7,433 nt of DNA from CAYVSF01 sp046482855 (GTDB lineage Bacteria; Bacteroidota; Bacteroidia; Bacteroidales; UBA12077): contig JAWOEH010000111.1 in the NCBI GenBank assembly GCA_046482855.1, forward strand, positions 1 through 7,433, read 5' to 3'. The position numbers were made by a program, and so were the translations under genes. Positions within the stretch are counted from its first letter, which is position 1; the number at the start of each line of letters is the position of its first letter. Of the stretch, positions 1 through 6,021 are shown one piece after another. Below the pieces are notes generated by a model. It had not been told where the DNA came from. It searched no databases and worked only from the letters and a program-made list of their open reading frames with translations.

Positions 1-2
1 GA

Positions 3-866
3 ATTTTTCTGGTTTTCATGCTTGTGTTCCTGAGTATTATTTTGCGGGCTCAAAGTGTTGAAGCCTATCAGTTGTATACTTCAACTGGCGAAAAAGTGGA
101 GATGGAGCAACTTTTTCAGGCAACAGACACGGCTACAGTGGTCCTTTTTGGAGAACTACACAACAATCCGGTTGCCCACTGGGCACAAATAAAGTTGCTG
201 AAGTATTTGCATCAAAATCGGAAACAGGCAGTATTGGGTATGGAGATGCTTGAAGCCGACAACCAGTTAATTGTTGATGAGTATAGGGCAGGTTTTTTTG
301 ATGCAAAAAGATTTGAGGAGGCTGCCCGGCTGTGGCCTAATTACTCCACCGATTATAAACCATTGGTGGAATATGGACGGGAGCATGATGTCCCTGTGGT
401 AGCTACAAATATTCCTCGTCGATATGCTAATATGGTTTCTAAAGAAGGGTTTGACGTGCTGGAACAATTGTCCGAAGAGGCTCAAGGTTATATGGCTCCG
501 CTACCGATTGTTTATGACGCATCCTTACCCGGCTATCAAAAAATGCTGACAATGATGCAGGGAGGGCCAATGGGCAAGAAGGCTAATGCTAATTTTCCTA
601 AAGCCCAAGCCATAAAAGATGCCTCCATGGCTCATTTTATTGTGAATAACCTTCCCGCTGAAGGCGTCTTTTTGCACCTGAATGGGACTTATCATAGCGA
701 TAATTACGAGGGGATTTTTTGGTATCTGAAGAAATACCAGCCCGCTATGAAAGTGCTTACCATAGCTACCCGGATGCAAAATACTGTTCATCGATTAAAA
801 CAGGAGAACCAACAGGTTGCAGATTTTATTTTAGTGGTGGACGAGGATGTCACCGGATCCTATTAA
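3..866 (+). CDS. ChaN-like haem-binding / Tiki-superfamily exported protein (5' end cut by window edge)
   Basis: The protein resembles the ChaN family (DUF399, haem-binding uptake, Tiki superfamily); members are exported or surface proteins linked to haem/iron handling and share a fold with TIKI/TraB metalloproteases. Counting from the ATG at 18, landmarks are GELHNNP at residues 45-51, GMEMLEADNQ at 74-83, NIPR at 131-134, KDASMAHFI at 200-208 and an LHLNGTYHSDNYEG block at 219-232; these are the usual conserved stations. A hydrophobic N-terminus ending near SVEA-Y (residues 13-17) looks like a type I signal peptide; no lipobox cysteine is visible. The frame is open back to base 3 and the upstream codons are also hydrophobic (IFLVF), while the ATG at 18 gives a signal peptide with no basic N-terminus. 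The true start is therefore probably left of the window. The family call is solid. The haem role is family knowledge, not shown here, and the substrate could be another metal or peptide. Confidence 0.82.
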   Translation: MFLVFMLVFLSIILRAQSVEAYQLYTSTGEKVEMEQLFQATDTATVVLFGELHNNPVAHWAQIKLLKYLHQNRKQAVLGMEMLEADNQLIVDEYRAGFFDAKRFEEAARLWPNYSTDYKPLVEYGREHDVPVVATNIPRRYANMVSKEGFDVLEQLSEEAQGYMAPLPIVYDASLPGYQKMLTMMQGGPMGKKANANFPKAQAIKDASMAHFIVNNLPAEGVFLHLNGTYHSDNYEGIFWYLKKYQPAMKVLTIATRMQNTVHRLKQENQQVADFILVVDEDVTGSY

Positions 867-889
867 TGTTGCTTTTTCCTCGGGGTGGG

Positions 890-921
890 TTTGCAAGGGT
901 AATAAAAAGATGTTATTTTCA
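890..921 (+). promoter_or_regulatory. weak candidate promoter for the zinc-ribbon membrane protein gene
   Basis: TTTG at 890-893 is followed after exactly 20 bp by TATTTTCA at 914-921. This has the spacing of a Bacteroidetes -33/-7 promoter, but the -7 box matches TAnnTTTG at only four of six fixed positions. No terminator is seen between the ChaN-like gene and the next gene, so read-through from upstream is equally possible. Confidence 0.22.
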
Positions 922-1005
922 GGAGGTGAAACAATTCAAAAACCCTGAGCAAGCCAGCGATGAGAATTTCATAACTGTCGGGGCGATTGGTTAAAACTAA
1001 CCTAT

Positions 1006-1530
1006 ATGGAAACTGTTATTAAGTGTCCCACTTGTCATACCACTTATCCGCGTGAGCCAAAGGATAATTGCTATCACTGTGGTTATCCTTTTCATGGCAC
1101 CGAGAAGGAGAAAGCTGTATTCGTGGCTACCAAAATTATGAATCGTGACCGTATTGTTGATACAACAAAGAGTATACGACGAGCCCGCTATATTTTGTTT
1201 GCTTTGGGAGGGATTCATTTATTACTGGCCTTACTTCCCGGCTTTTATTACTACCCGTCACAAGTAATACTGGGAGGCTCCTTGGGAGTCATTTACCTGG
1301 TTCTTGGATATTTAGCCAAGAGTTATCCCCTTGGAACTATTTTCATTGCTTTGATTTTATTGTTGAGCTTGTATGCAGTAAATGCGTGGATTGAGCCTTT
1401 TAGCCTTTTTCGAGGCATACTATGGAAGGTGTTGATTCTTACCGGACTCATCTATGCCCTTGTGGATGTTATGAGGGCCAATCGTTTGCGTAAGCAAAGC
1501 CAATATCTTAGCACAATAAGTTATAAATAA
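1006..1530 (+). CDS. small integral membrane protein with N-terminal zinc ribbon
   Basis: A 174-residue protein of unknown function. The N-terminus carries a C4 zinc ribbon: C7-P-T-C10 and C22-Y-H-C25-G-Y, the classic paired CxxC knuckles. A charged linker (about 31-60) leads to four hydrophobic segments at about 61-83, 86-105, 108-128 and 137-156, ending in a short basic tail (RANRLRKQ). The zinc ribbon would be expected on the cytoplasmic side, next to a compact four-helix membrane domain. The ATG at 1006 is chosen because the zinc knuckle starts at residue 7 and no better start lies upstream; no Shine-Dalgarno precedes it, which is normal in this phylum. It lies 139 bp after the ChaN-like gene on the same strand and could be co-transcribed with it. 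Architecture is clear from the sequence; I can offer no function. Confidence 0.8.
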   Translation: METVIKCPTCHTTYPREPKDNCYHCGYPFHGTEKEKAVFVATKIMNRDRIVDTTKSIRRARYILFALGGIHLLLALLPGFYYYPSQVILGGSLGVIYLVLGYLAKSYPLGTIFIALILLLSLYAVNAWIEPFSLFRGILWKVLILTGLIYALVDVMRANRLRKQSQYLSTISYK

Positions 1531-1544
1531 CTATGTGTAAACAT

Positions 1545-1589
1545 TGTTCACTACAACGCATTGCAGTGAACAGGTAATACTTTATTACC
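1545..1589 (+). other. two abutting hairpins downstream of the zinc-ribbon gene
   Basis: The first dyad pairs TGTTCACT (1545-1552) with AGTGAACA (1565-1572), extended past one A/C mismatch by CAA/TTG around a CGCA loop. The second pairs GGTAATA (1573-1579) with TATTACC (1583-1589) around a CTT loop and starts at the very next base, so the helices could stack coaxially. No U-run follows directly; the nearest is TTTTT about 20 bp downstream, so this is not a textbook intrinsic terminator. It may be a transcript 3'-end structure for the upstream gene, or the first dyad may be a protein-binding site. Confidence 0.4.
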
Positions 1590-1635
1590 ATGGGTTGTGT
1601 GCCTGCCTTTTTGACGAAAGTTAAGGTCGGGTTGA

Positions 1636-1664
1636 TGAATTTCAGCAAGATAGCGTGAATTTCA
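1636..1664 (+). repeat. pair of palindromic 9-mers 20 bp apart, candidate operator
   Basis: TGAATTTCA occurs at 1636-1644 and again at 1656-1664. Each copy is itself a dyad (TGAA-T-TTCA). Their start-to-start distance is exactly 20 bp, about two helical turns, so bound dimers would lie on the same face of the DNA. The second copy ends 11 bp before the helicase -7 box and covers the -33 region. Confidence 0.45.
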
Positions 1665-1675
1665 AATAAAAACAC

Positions 1676-1683
1676 TATCTTTG
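1676..1683 (+). promoter_or_regulatory. Bacteroidetes -7 promoter element for the DEAD-box helicase
   Basis: TATCTTTG fits TAnnTTTG exactly and is followed by CA, as is common in this phylum. Transcription would start around 1690 and leave a leader of roughly 90 nt before the ATG at 1781. No TTTG lies at the expected -33 position, about 20 bp upstream, where a TGAATTTCA repeat sits instead. The leader contains a small hairpin (AACCG at 1723-1727 with CGGTT at 1733-1737). Confidence 0.6.
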
Positions 1684-1780
1684 CAGCCGCTTTTATTCCT
1701 GCTTTGTGGTAACAACATAATAAACCGGGACTCGGTTGGTGGGGAGAGAAGGAGATAGATTTATAATTAAGGAAAAATTT

Positions 1781-3460
1781 ATGTTGAAATTTGAAGAAGC
1801 AGGATTACGCCCCGATATTCTTGAGGCGATAGCTGCTATTGGGTTCCAGGAACCTACCCCCATCCAGGAAAAAACCATTCCTCATTTGTTATCATCGGAT
1901 CGCGACCTGATTGGCTTGGCTCAGACAGGTACAGGAAAGACGGCTGCCTTTGGATTGCCGCTTATTCAGCTTACCGATGTTGCCAATAAAGAGGTACAAT
2001 CGTTAGTACTTTGTCCTACACGTGAGTTGTGTATGCAAATTGCCAACGATTTGGACAACTACAGCAAACACTCAAAGGGGATTAAAGTATTGCCTGTATA
2101 TGGCGGTGCTAATATTCTTAATCAAATTCGAGAGTTAAAGAAGAATCCGCAAATTGTTGTGGGTACTCCCGGACGTGTATTGGATTTGATAAAACGTAAA
2201 AAATTGCATTTGGAATCCATTCGTCGTGTTGTTCTTGACGAGGCTGATGAAATGTTAAACATGGGCTTTAAAGAGGATTTGGATGCAATTTTATCCAATA
2301 CTCCCAAAGAGAAGCAAGCGCTTTTATTTTCGGCAACCATGCCCAAAGAGGTACAAGCTATTGCGAAAAATTTCATGAGCAATGCCGTTGAGATTAGTGT
2401 GGGAAATAAAAACTCCGGAACCCAGCAGGTTGAGCATCAGTACTATATTGTTCGTCAGAGTGATAAATTTGCTGCTGTACGTCGCTTATTGGATATCAAT
2501 CCAGGCGTTTATGGAATTGTTTTCTGCCGTACACGTCACGAAACCAAGGAATTGGCGGATAACCTGATGCAAGCCGGCTACAAAGCCGATGCGCTCCATG
2601 GCGATTTGTCACAAGCTCAACGTGACCACGTGATGACACGTTTCCGTATGCACCACATTCAATTGCTTATTGCTACCGATGTGGCAGCCCGTGGCTTGGA
2701 CGTAAACGATCTTACACACGTAATTAACTATAGCTTGCCCGATGATCTGGATGCCTACATTCACCGTAGTGGACGTACCGGACGTGCCGGGAAGAAAGGA
2801 ATTTCTTTGGCCATTATTCAGCCGCGCGATGCACGGCGTATCAAGGATCTGGAACGAAGAGCCAAGATTAGTTTTACCCAAATGAGTATTCCTACAGGCG
2901 AGGAGATATGTGAGAAGCAGCTCTTTAAGCTTATCGACAAGGTTGAGAATACAGAGGTAAATGAGCAGATTGATAAATACCTGACAGCCATTTATGATAA
3001 GTTTTCATGGATGAGTCGTGAAGAGTTGATAAAACGCTTTGTTTCTGTTGAATTTAACCAATTTTTGCAAGATTATAAGAAGGCCGATGATTTAAACGCG
3101 CGCCCTGAAAAAGATCGTAAAGCGAAAAAACAAGACAGAGACATGGAGTTTTCACGTTTCCATATCAACCTTGGAAAAAATAACGACATCTCTCCGGGTG
3201 ATTTAATCCATTTGATTAACAAAAATACCCGTTCCTTTAATATCCAGATTGGTCGTATTGATTTAATGAAGAAGTTCTCCTTTTTTGAGGTAGATGCCAA
3301 ATTCCGAAAAGAGGTGATTAACGGATTTCGTGGAGTGGATATAAAGGGTGTGCCTGTTGTAGTGGAAGAGGCAAAGCCCGATACGCATAGTCAGAAAAGA
3401 GCTTACGTACCTAAAGGACCCGTTCCCAAGAAGCGCAAGAAACGTACACGTATTTCGTAA
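1781..3460 (+). CDS. DEAD-box ATP-dependent RNA helicase with DbpA-type RNA-binding C-terminal domain
   Basis: Uses ATP to unwind or remodel RNA duplexes; relatives act in ribosome assembly, mRNA decay and cold adaptation. All core motifs are present in the 559-residue product: Q-motif GFQEPTPIQ (21-29), motif I AQTGTGKT (47-54), Ia PTREL (79-83), Ib TPGR (129-132), II DEAD (153-156), III SAT (184-186), IV VFCRT (247-251), V ARGLDV (303-308) and VI HRSGRTGR (328-335). A linker region follows, then a DbpA-like RNA-binding domain at about 456-530, and a basic tail ending KKRKKRTRIS that probably adds nonspecific RNA affinity. The ATG at 1781 is preferred over an in-frame TTG at 1736: it has AAGGA at 1769-1773 and opens directly into the conserved helicase N-terminus. 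The gene is monocistronic, with its own promoter and terminator. DeaD/CsdA-like or DbpA-like function is inferred; the specific RNA target is unknown. Confidence 0.95.
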   Translation: MLKFEEAGLRPDILEAIAAIGFQEPTPIQEKTIPHLLSSDRDLIGLAQTGTGKTAAFGLPLIQLTDVANKEVQSLVLCPTRELCMQIANDLDNYSKHSKGIKVLPVYGGANILNQIRELKKNPQIVVGTPGRVLDLIKRKKLHLESIRRVVLDEADEMLNMGFKEDLDAILSNTPKEKQALLFSATMPKEVQAIAKNFMSNAVEISVGNKNSGTQQVEHQYYIVRQSDKFAAVRRLLDINPGVYGIVFCRTRHETKELADNLMQAGYKADALHGDLSQAQRDHVMTRFRMHHIQLLIATDVAARGLDVNDLTHVINYSLPDDLDAYIHRSGRTGRAGKKGISLAIIQPRDARRIKDLERRAKISFTQMSIPTGEEICEKQLFKLIDKVENTEVNEQIDKYLTAIYDKFSWMSREELIKRFVSVEFNQFLQDYKKADDLNARPEKDRKAKKQDRDMEFSRFHINLGKNNDISPGDLIHLINKNTRSFNIQIGRIDLMKKFSFFEVDAKFRKEVINGFRGVDIKGVPVVVEEAKPDTHSQKRAYVPKGPVPKKRKKRTRIS

Positions 3461-3481
3461 TCGAAATCAATCATAAATGGG

Positions 3482-3510
3482 TAGAGCAGGAAGTTTCCTG
3501 CTCTATTTTT
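3482..3510 (+). terminator. intrinsic terminator of the helicase gene
   Basis: TAGAGCAGGAA (3482-3492) is perfectly complementary to TTCCTGCTCTA (3495-3505), with only GT between them; in practice a 10-bp stem with an AGTT loop. Five Ts follow at 3506-3510. It starts 21 bp after the helicase stop codon. Confidence 0.88.
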
Positions 3511-3568
3511 GTTTATAGTAAAACAGGATTATCCGATATATAACAGTCTATTCCTTTTAATGTTTTGT

Positions 3569-3615
3569 TTTTCTTACAATAGAGTAATACTAAAGGGCAT
3601 TTGGATGTAAGAAAA
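3569..3615. other. long-loop inverted repeat in the convergent intergenic region
   Basis: TTTTCTTACA (3569-3578) is perfectly complementary to TGTAAGAAAA (3606-3615), separated by 27 bases. It lies between the two terminators and outside any gene. It is AT-rich and has no U-run after the stem, so it does not look like a terminator. A folded RNA, a binding site or chance are all possible. Confidence 0.3.
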
Positions 3616-3680
3616 GTTTTAACTGCTAGCATAGCGAAACAATCGAACTACTTAGCGGACAACAAGGATAATAAAACAGA

Positions 3681-3712
3681 AAACGCTGCCCAAAGTTTGA
3701 GCAGCGTTTTTT
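3681..3712 (-). terminator. intrinsic terminator of the acyl-CoA synthetase gene, probably bidirectional
   Basis: AAACGCTGC (3681-3689) pairs with GCAGCGTTT (3701-3709) around an 11-base loop. On the minus strand it follows the synthetase stop codon by about 20 bp and is followed by a broken U-rich stretch. On the plus strand the stem runs into six Ts (3707-3712), so it should also stop plus-strand transcripts that escape the helicase terminator. Confidence 0.82.
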
Positions 3713-3728
3713 ATCGTGTTAAAGTTGA

Positions 3729-5378
3729 TTATCCGTTGTACATATAACGCTTTATCTTGTGCGTTGCTGTTTTCTGGAAGGGTTGCTGTTGGCTTATCAC
3801 CAATTGTACCCGGCTGAATTTATTCACTCGTGCATTTACATATTCTTGCAATTCGCTGCGTAACTCCTCAATTTGACGGTCGGCAAACTCTGTTACCTCC
3901 TGCTTGTAGTGCAAGTAGCGTTTTTCCAACTCTTCGCGGTTAAAGTGTACCAAAGCAACGAGCTTTCCTTTTTGCTCAACTACTACCGACTCCACAACAT
4001 AACGGAAATTGTTAATAATGGATTCAATATCTTCAGGATAGATATTTTTTCCGTTAGCTCCGATAATCATATTCTTCGTACGCCCCTTAATAAAGAGTTG
4101 CTGTTGCTTGTCGAATACTCCGAGATCGCCGGTTTTAAACCATCCATCAGGCGTTATTACCTGCTTGGTTAATTCCGGATCTTTATAATACCCTAACATT
4201 ACATTGGGGCCCCGGCCCCAGATTTCGCCCTCACCAGTAATACTGTCGGGGTTGTGTATTTTTAGTTCTACACCCTCCATAGCCGGGCCGGTAGATTGTA
4301 AGCGCGTTTTAAAAGGGGCTGCACCTGCCAGTAATGGAGCTGTTTCGGTTAGCCCATAGCCAATAGCATAAGGGAATTTGGCATCCAGCAAAAACTGTTC
4401 AACAGTTCTGTCAAGTTTTGCACCGCCAATGCCAAAGAATTTCAATTTCCCTCCAAAAGTTTCATACATTTTTTTGCCTGCGATTCGGTGAAGTAGTTTA
4501 CGAACCGGTTTTACTTTATAGAGTGTACGTTGTAGCTTGGTTTTGTTGAGTGCAGGGTAAATTTTTCCCCTGAACATCTTCTCAATAATTAAAGGCACCG
4601 ACAGTATAAGTGTAGGACGTACCTGCTTCAGTGCCGGCAAGAGGATGGAGGGAATTGGCGGTTTGGATAAATAATAAACGCATGCACCGTGAAACATGGG
4701 AAGTAATAATCCTAAGGTATTTTCGTAAGTATGCGAAAGGGGCAAAATCGATAAAAACCTATCGTTTGGTACAATTGGTTGAATTGTTGCACTTCCTAAT
4801 GCGTCAAAGGAGAGGTTCTTGTGCGATAGCATAACCCCTTTAGAACTTCCTGTAGTACCACTGGTGTAAATAATACTGGCCAGGGTATCCTCTTCAACAT
4901 GGGGGAGTTCAGTGAGTGTTGGCGCTTGTTCTGCGTCAAACAATTTCTCCTCAGGGTTGTCCAATTGTGTAAGATTTTCAATGGCTAAACGATGCTGTAA
5001 GTGTTGGCCTTGATAATCTTTAATTTTATGCCTTAGTCCTTGGGAGACAAATATCGCCTTTGTCTCAGAATGATCGAGGGCTTTGGTTACCTCCGAAGGC
5101 AAAAATTCGGGGAGCAAGGGTACAGCTACTGCACCCATCGAAGCAATTGCAAAATAAACCGTTGCCCAACGAGGCATATTCGTACTCAAGATGGCAACAC
5201 GGTCGCCTTCTTCAATACCAATACGTCGGAACGATTCGATTAATTGCAAAACTTCGGTATGCATTTGCCTGTAGGTGATGGTATCACCCCCGGCAAATCC
5301 CAAGGCTTTGTTTTCTCCATGTTTTGCGACTGTAGAGCTAAACAGCGCAGGGATTGTTAATTGGTTGTTTTGTTGCAT
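3729..5378 (-). CDS. AMP-forming long-chain acyl-CoA synthetase (fatty acid--CoA ligase)
   Basis: Activates fatty acids in two steps, through an acyl-AMP intermediate, to acyl-CoA for beta-oxidation or lipid synthesis; expected in the cytoplasm or at the inner membrane face. The 549-residue protein shows the ANL-superfamily signatures: P-loop YTSGTTGSSK (171-180), A5 motif YGLTET (341-346), A7 GWFKTGDLG (412-420), the hinge/A8 stretch GRTKNMIIGANGKNIYPED (432-450), and a C-terminal A10 motif QKTATHKIKR (535-544) with catalytic Lys at 541. The A10 position before this lysine is His540 where Gly is usual. Length is close to bacterial FadD. The ATG at 5376-5378 has AGAGG a few bases upstream (5383-5387) and a strong promoter just beyond. 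Monocistronic, convergent with the helicase gene and divergent from the zinc-finger gene. The long-chain preference is inferred from family resemblance; another carboxylic acid substrate is possible. Confidence 0.93.
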   Translation of the reverse strand: MQQNNQLTIPALFSSTVAKHGENKALGFAGGDTITYRQMHTEVLQLIESFRRIGIEEGDRVAILSTNMPRWATVYFAIASMGAVAVPLLPEFLPSEVTKALDHSETKAIFVSQGLRHKIKDYQGQHLQHRLAIENLTQLDNPEEKLFDAEQAPTLTELPHVEEDTLASIIYTSGTTGSSKGVMLSHKNLSFDALGSATIQPIVPNDRFLSILPLSHTYENTLGLLLPMFHGACVYYLSKPPIPSILLPALKQVRPTLILSVPLIIEKMFRGKIYPALNKTKLQRTLYKVKPVRKLLHRIAGKKMYETFGGKLKFFGIGGAKLDRTVEQFLLDAKFPYAIGYGLTETAPLLAGAAPFKTRLQSTGPAMEGVELKIHNPDSITGEGEIWGRGPNVMLGYYKDPELTKQVITPDGWFKTGDLGVFDKQQQLFIKGRTKNMIIGANGKNIYPEDIESIINNFRYVVESVVVEQKGKLVALVHFNREELEKRYLHYKQEVTEFADRQIEELRSELQEYVNARVNKFSRVQLVISQQQPFQKTATHKIKRYMYNG

Positions 5379-5400
5379 AGTACCTCTTTAGTAGACGACC

Positions 5401-5432
5401 CAAAAATAGGGCAAAAGTAATGGTTCTACAAA
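5401..5432 (-). promoter_or_regulatory. Bacteroidetes-type promoter of the acyl-CoA synthetase gene
   Basis: Read on the minus strand, TTTG (5429-5432) is followed after exactly 20 bp by TATTTTTG (5401-5408), a full match to TTTG-N19-21-TAnnTTTG. The expected start is near 5394-5396, giving a leader of under 20 nt that still includes the AGAGG element. A second -7-like box, TACTTTTG (5412-5419), lies 3 bp upstream but lacks a good -33 partner. Confidence 0.75.
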
Positions 5433-5648
5433 TTTTGTTAACGAAAACCCACAAAGGGGCATTCTTTCTTTATACACATTTTTTTAGTAGATGGTTGTGT
5501 TGTGTTACTTAAATTTTTAGCAATTCTATTTTGTTAGATATGTAAGTTGTGGTTGGTCAGTATGATAAGTTGTTGTAGTATAAATTGGTCAAAAAAACGA
5601 GGTAAAGATAACAAAATTTATTTATCCCCATTTCCTTCCAAGTTTTTG

Positions 5649-5656
5649 TACCTTGG
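5649..5656 (+). promoter_or_regulatory. candidate -7 element for the zinc-finger/ATP-grasp operon
   Basis: TACCTTGG differs from TAnnTTTG by one base and lies 19 bp before the ATG at 5676. It overlaps a small dyad, CCAAG (5638-5642) with CTTGG (5652-5656). No TTTG is found at -33. The rest of the divergent gap (5433-5648) is AT-rich; I see only a TTGGTCA direct repeat there (5553-5559 and 5585-5591) and no better promoter. Confidence 0.35.
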
Positions 5657-5675
5657 CAACAAAATTATTTTAGGA

Positions 5676-6008
5676 ATGGATAAAGGCGAAAAAAAGGAAT
5701 TAATAACACGGTTAGAGTCAGAGAGAGAAAGACTTCTGAGGCATATTGATGATTTGAAAGAACTTACTCAACCCATTGAGCCGGATTGTGCGATTGGCAG
5801 GGTAAGTCGGATGGATGCTATAAATAATAAGAGCGTTAATGAGGCTGCTTTACGAACTGCTGAACAAAAATTGAAGAAAATTCAGGAAACCTTTAAGCGA
5901 GTGGATGATCCTATGTTTGGAGTGTGCCGAAAATGTGGTGCAAAAATTCCCATGGGTCGATTGATTATCATGCCTGAAAGTGCCACTTGTGTTAAGTGTA
6001 CGCGTTAA
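5676..6008 (+). CDS. small DksA/TraR-family C4 zinc-finger protein
   Basis: DksA/TraR proteins bind the secondary channel of RNA polymerase and modulate initiation, often together with ppGpp. The 110-residue product has a helical, coiled-coil-prone N-terminal part (about 2-31 and 52-76) separated by a loop with the AIGRVSRMDAIN motif (39-50), and a C-terminal zinc finger C84-x2-C87-x17-C105-x2-C108, with FGVCRKCG as the first knuckle. The protein is shorter than E. coli DksA (151 residues), and the tip motif DxxDxA of DksA is not conserved: only Asp47-Ala48 remain. Polymerase binding and direction of regulation therefore cannot be assumed. The ATG at 5676 is preferred; a longer in-frame start at 5547 would add 43 residues that look like translated intergenic sequence (cysteine- and tryptophan-rich, overlapping the promoter region). 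It is followed after 13 bp by the ATP-grasp gene, so the two very probably share a transcript. Confidence 0.88.
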   Translation: MDKGEKKELITRLESERERLLRHIDDLKELTQPIEPDCAIGRVSRMDAINNKSVNEAALRTAEQKLKKIQETFKRVDDPMFGVCRKCGAKIPMGRLIIMPESATCVKCTR

Positions 6009-6021
6009 AGCCGATAGAATC

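Noticed and set aside
719..994. Open frame of about 90 codons overlapping the end of the ChaN-like gene on the same strand
   Set aside because: It lies mostly in another frame of a well-supported gene, and its product looks like arbitrary translation with no domain. Only its last 22 codons were considered separately, because of the SD sequence.
1736..1780. TTG start giving the helicase 15 more residues
   Set aside because: The ATG at 1781 has a nearby AAGGA and begins right at the conserved helicase N-terminus; the extension overlaps a leader hairpin.
3504..3511. TATTTTTG, a perfect -7 box match on the plus strand
   Set aside because: It is formed by the end of the helicase terminator stem and its U-run, and no TTTG lies 19-21 bp upstream.
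4631..4834. Plus-strand open frames inside the acyl-CoA synthetase gene (also 3873-4172, 5040-5278)
   Set aside because: They are antisense shadows of a gene with complete family motifs, and have no promoter, start context or recognisable domain.
5547..5675. Longer N-terminus for the zinc-finger protein
   Set aside because: The extra 43 residues have a composition unlike the rest of the protein, run through the probable promoter, and DksA/TraR homologues of this size begin near the ATG at 5676.
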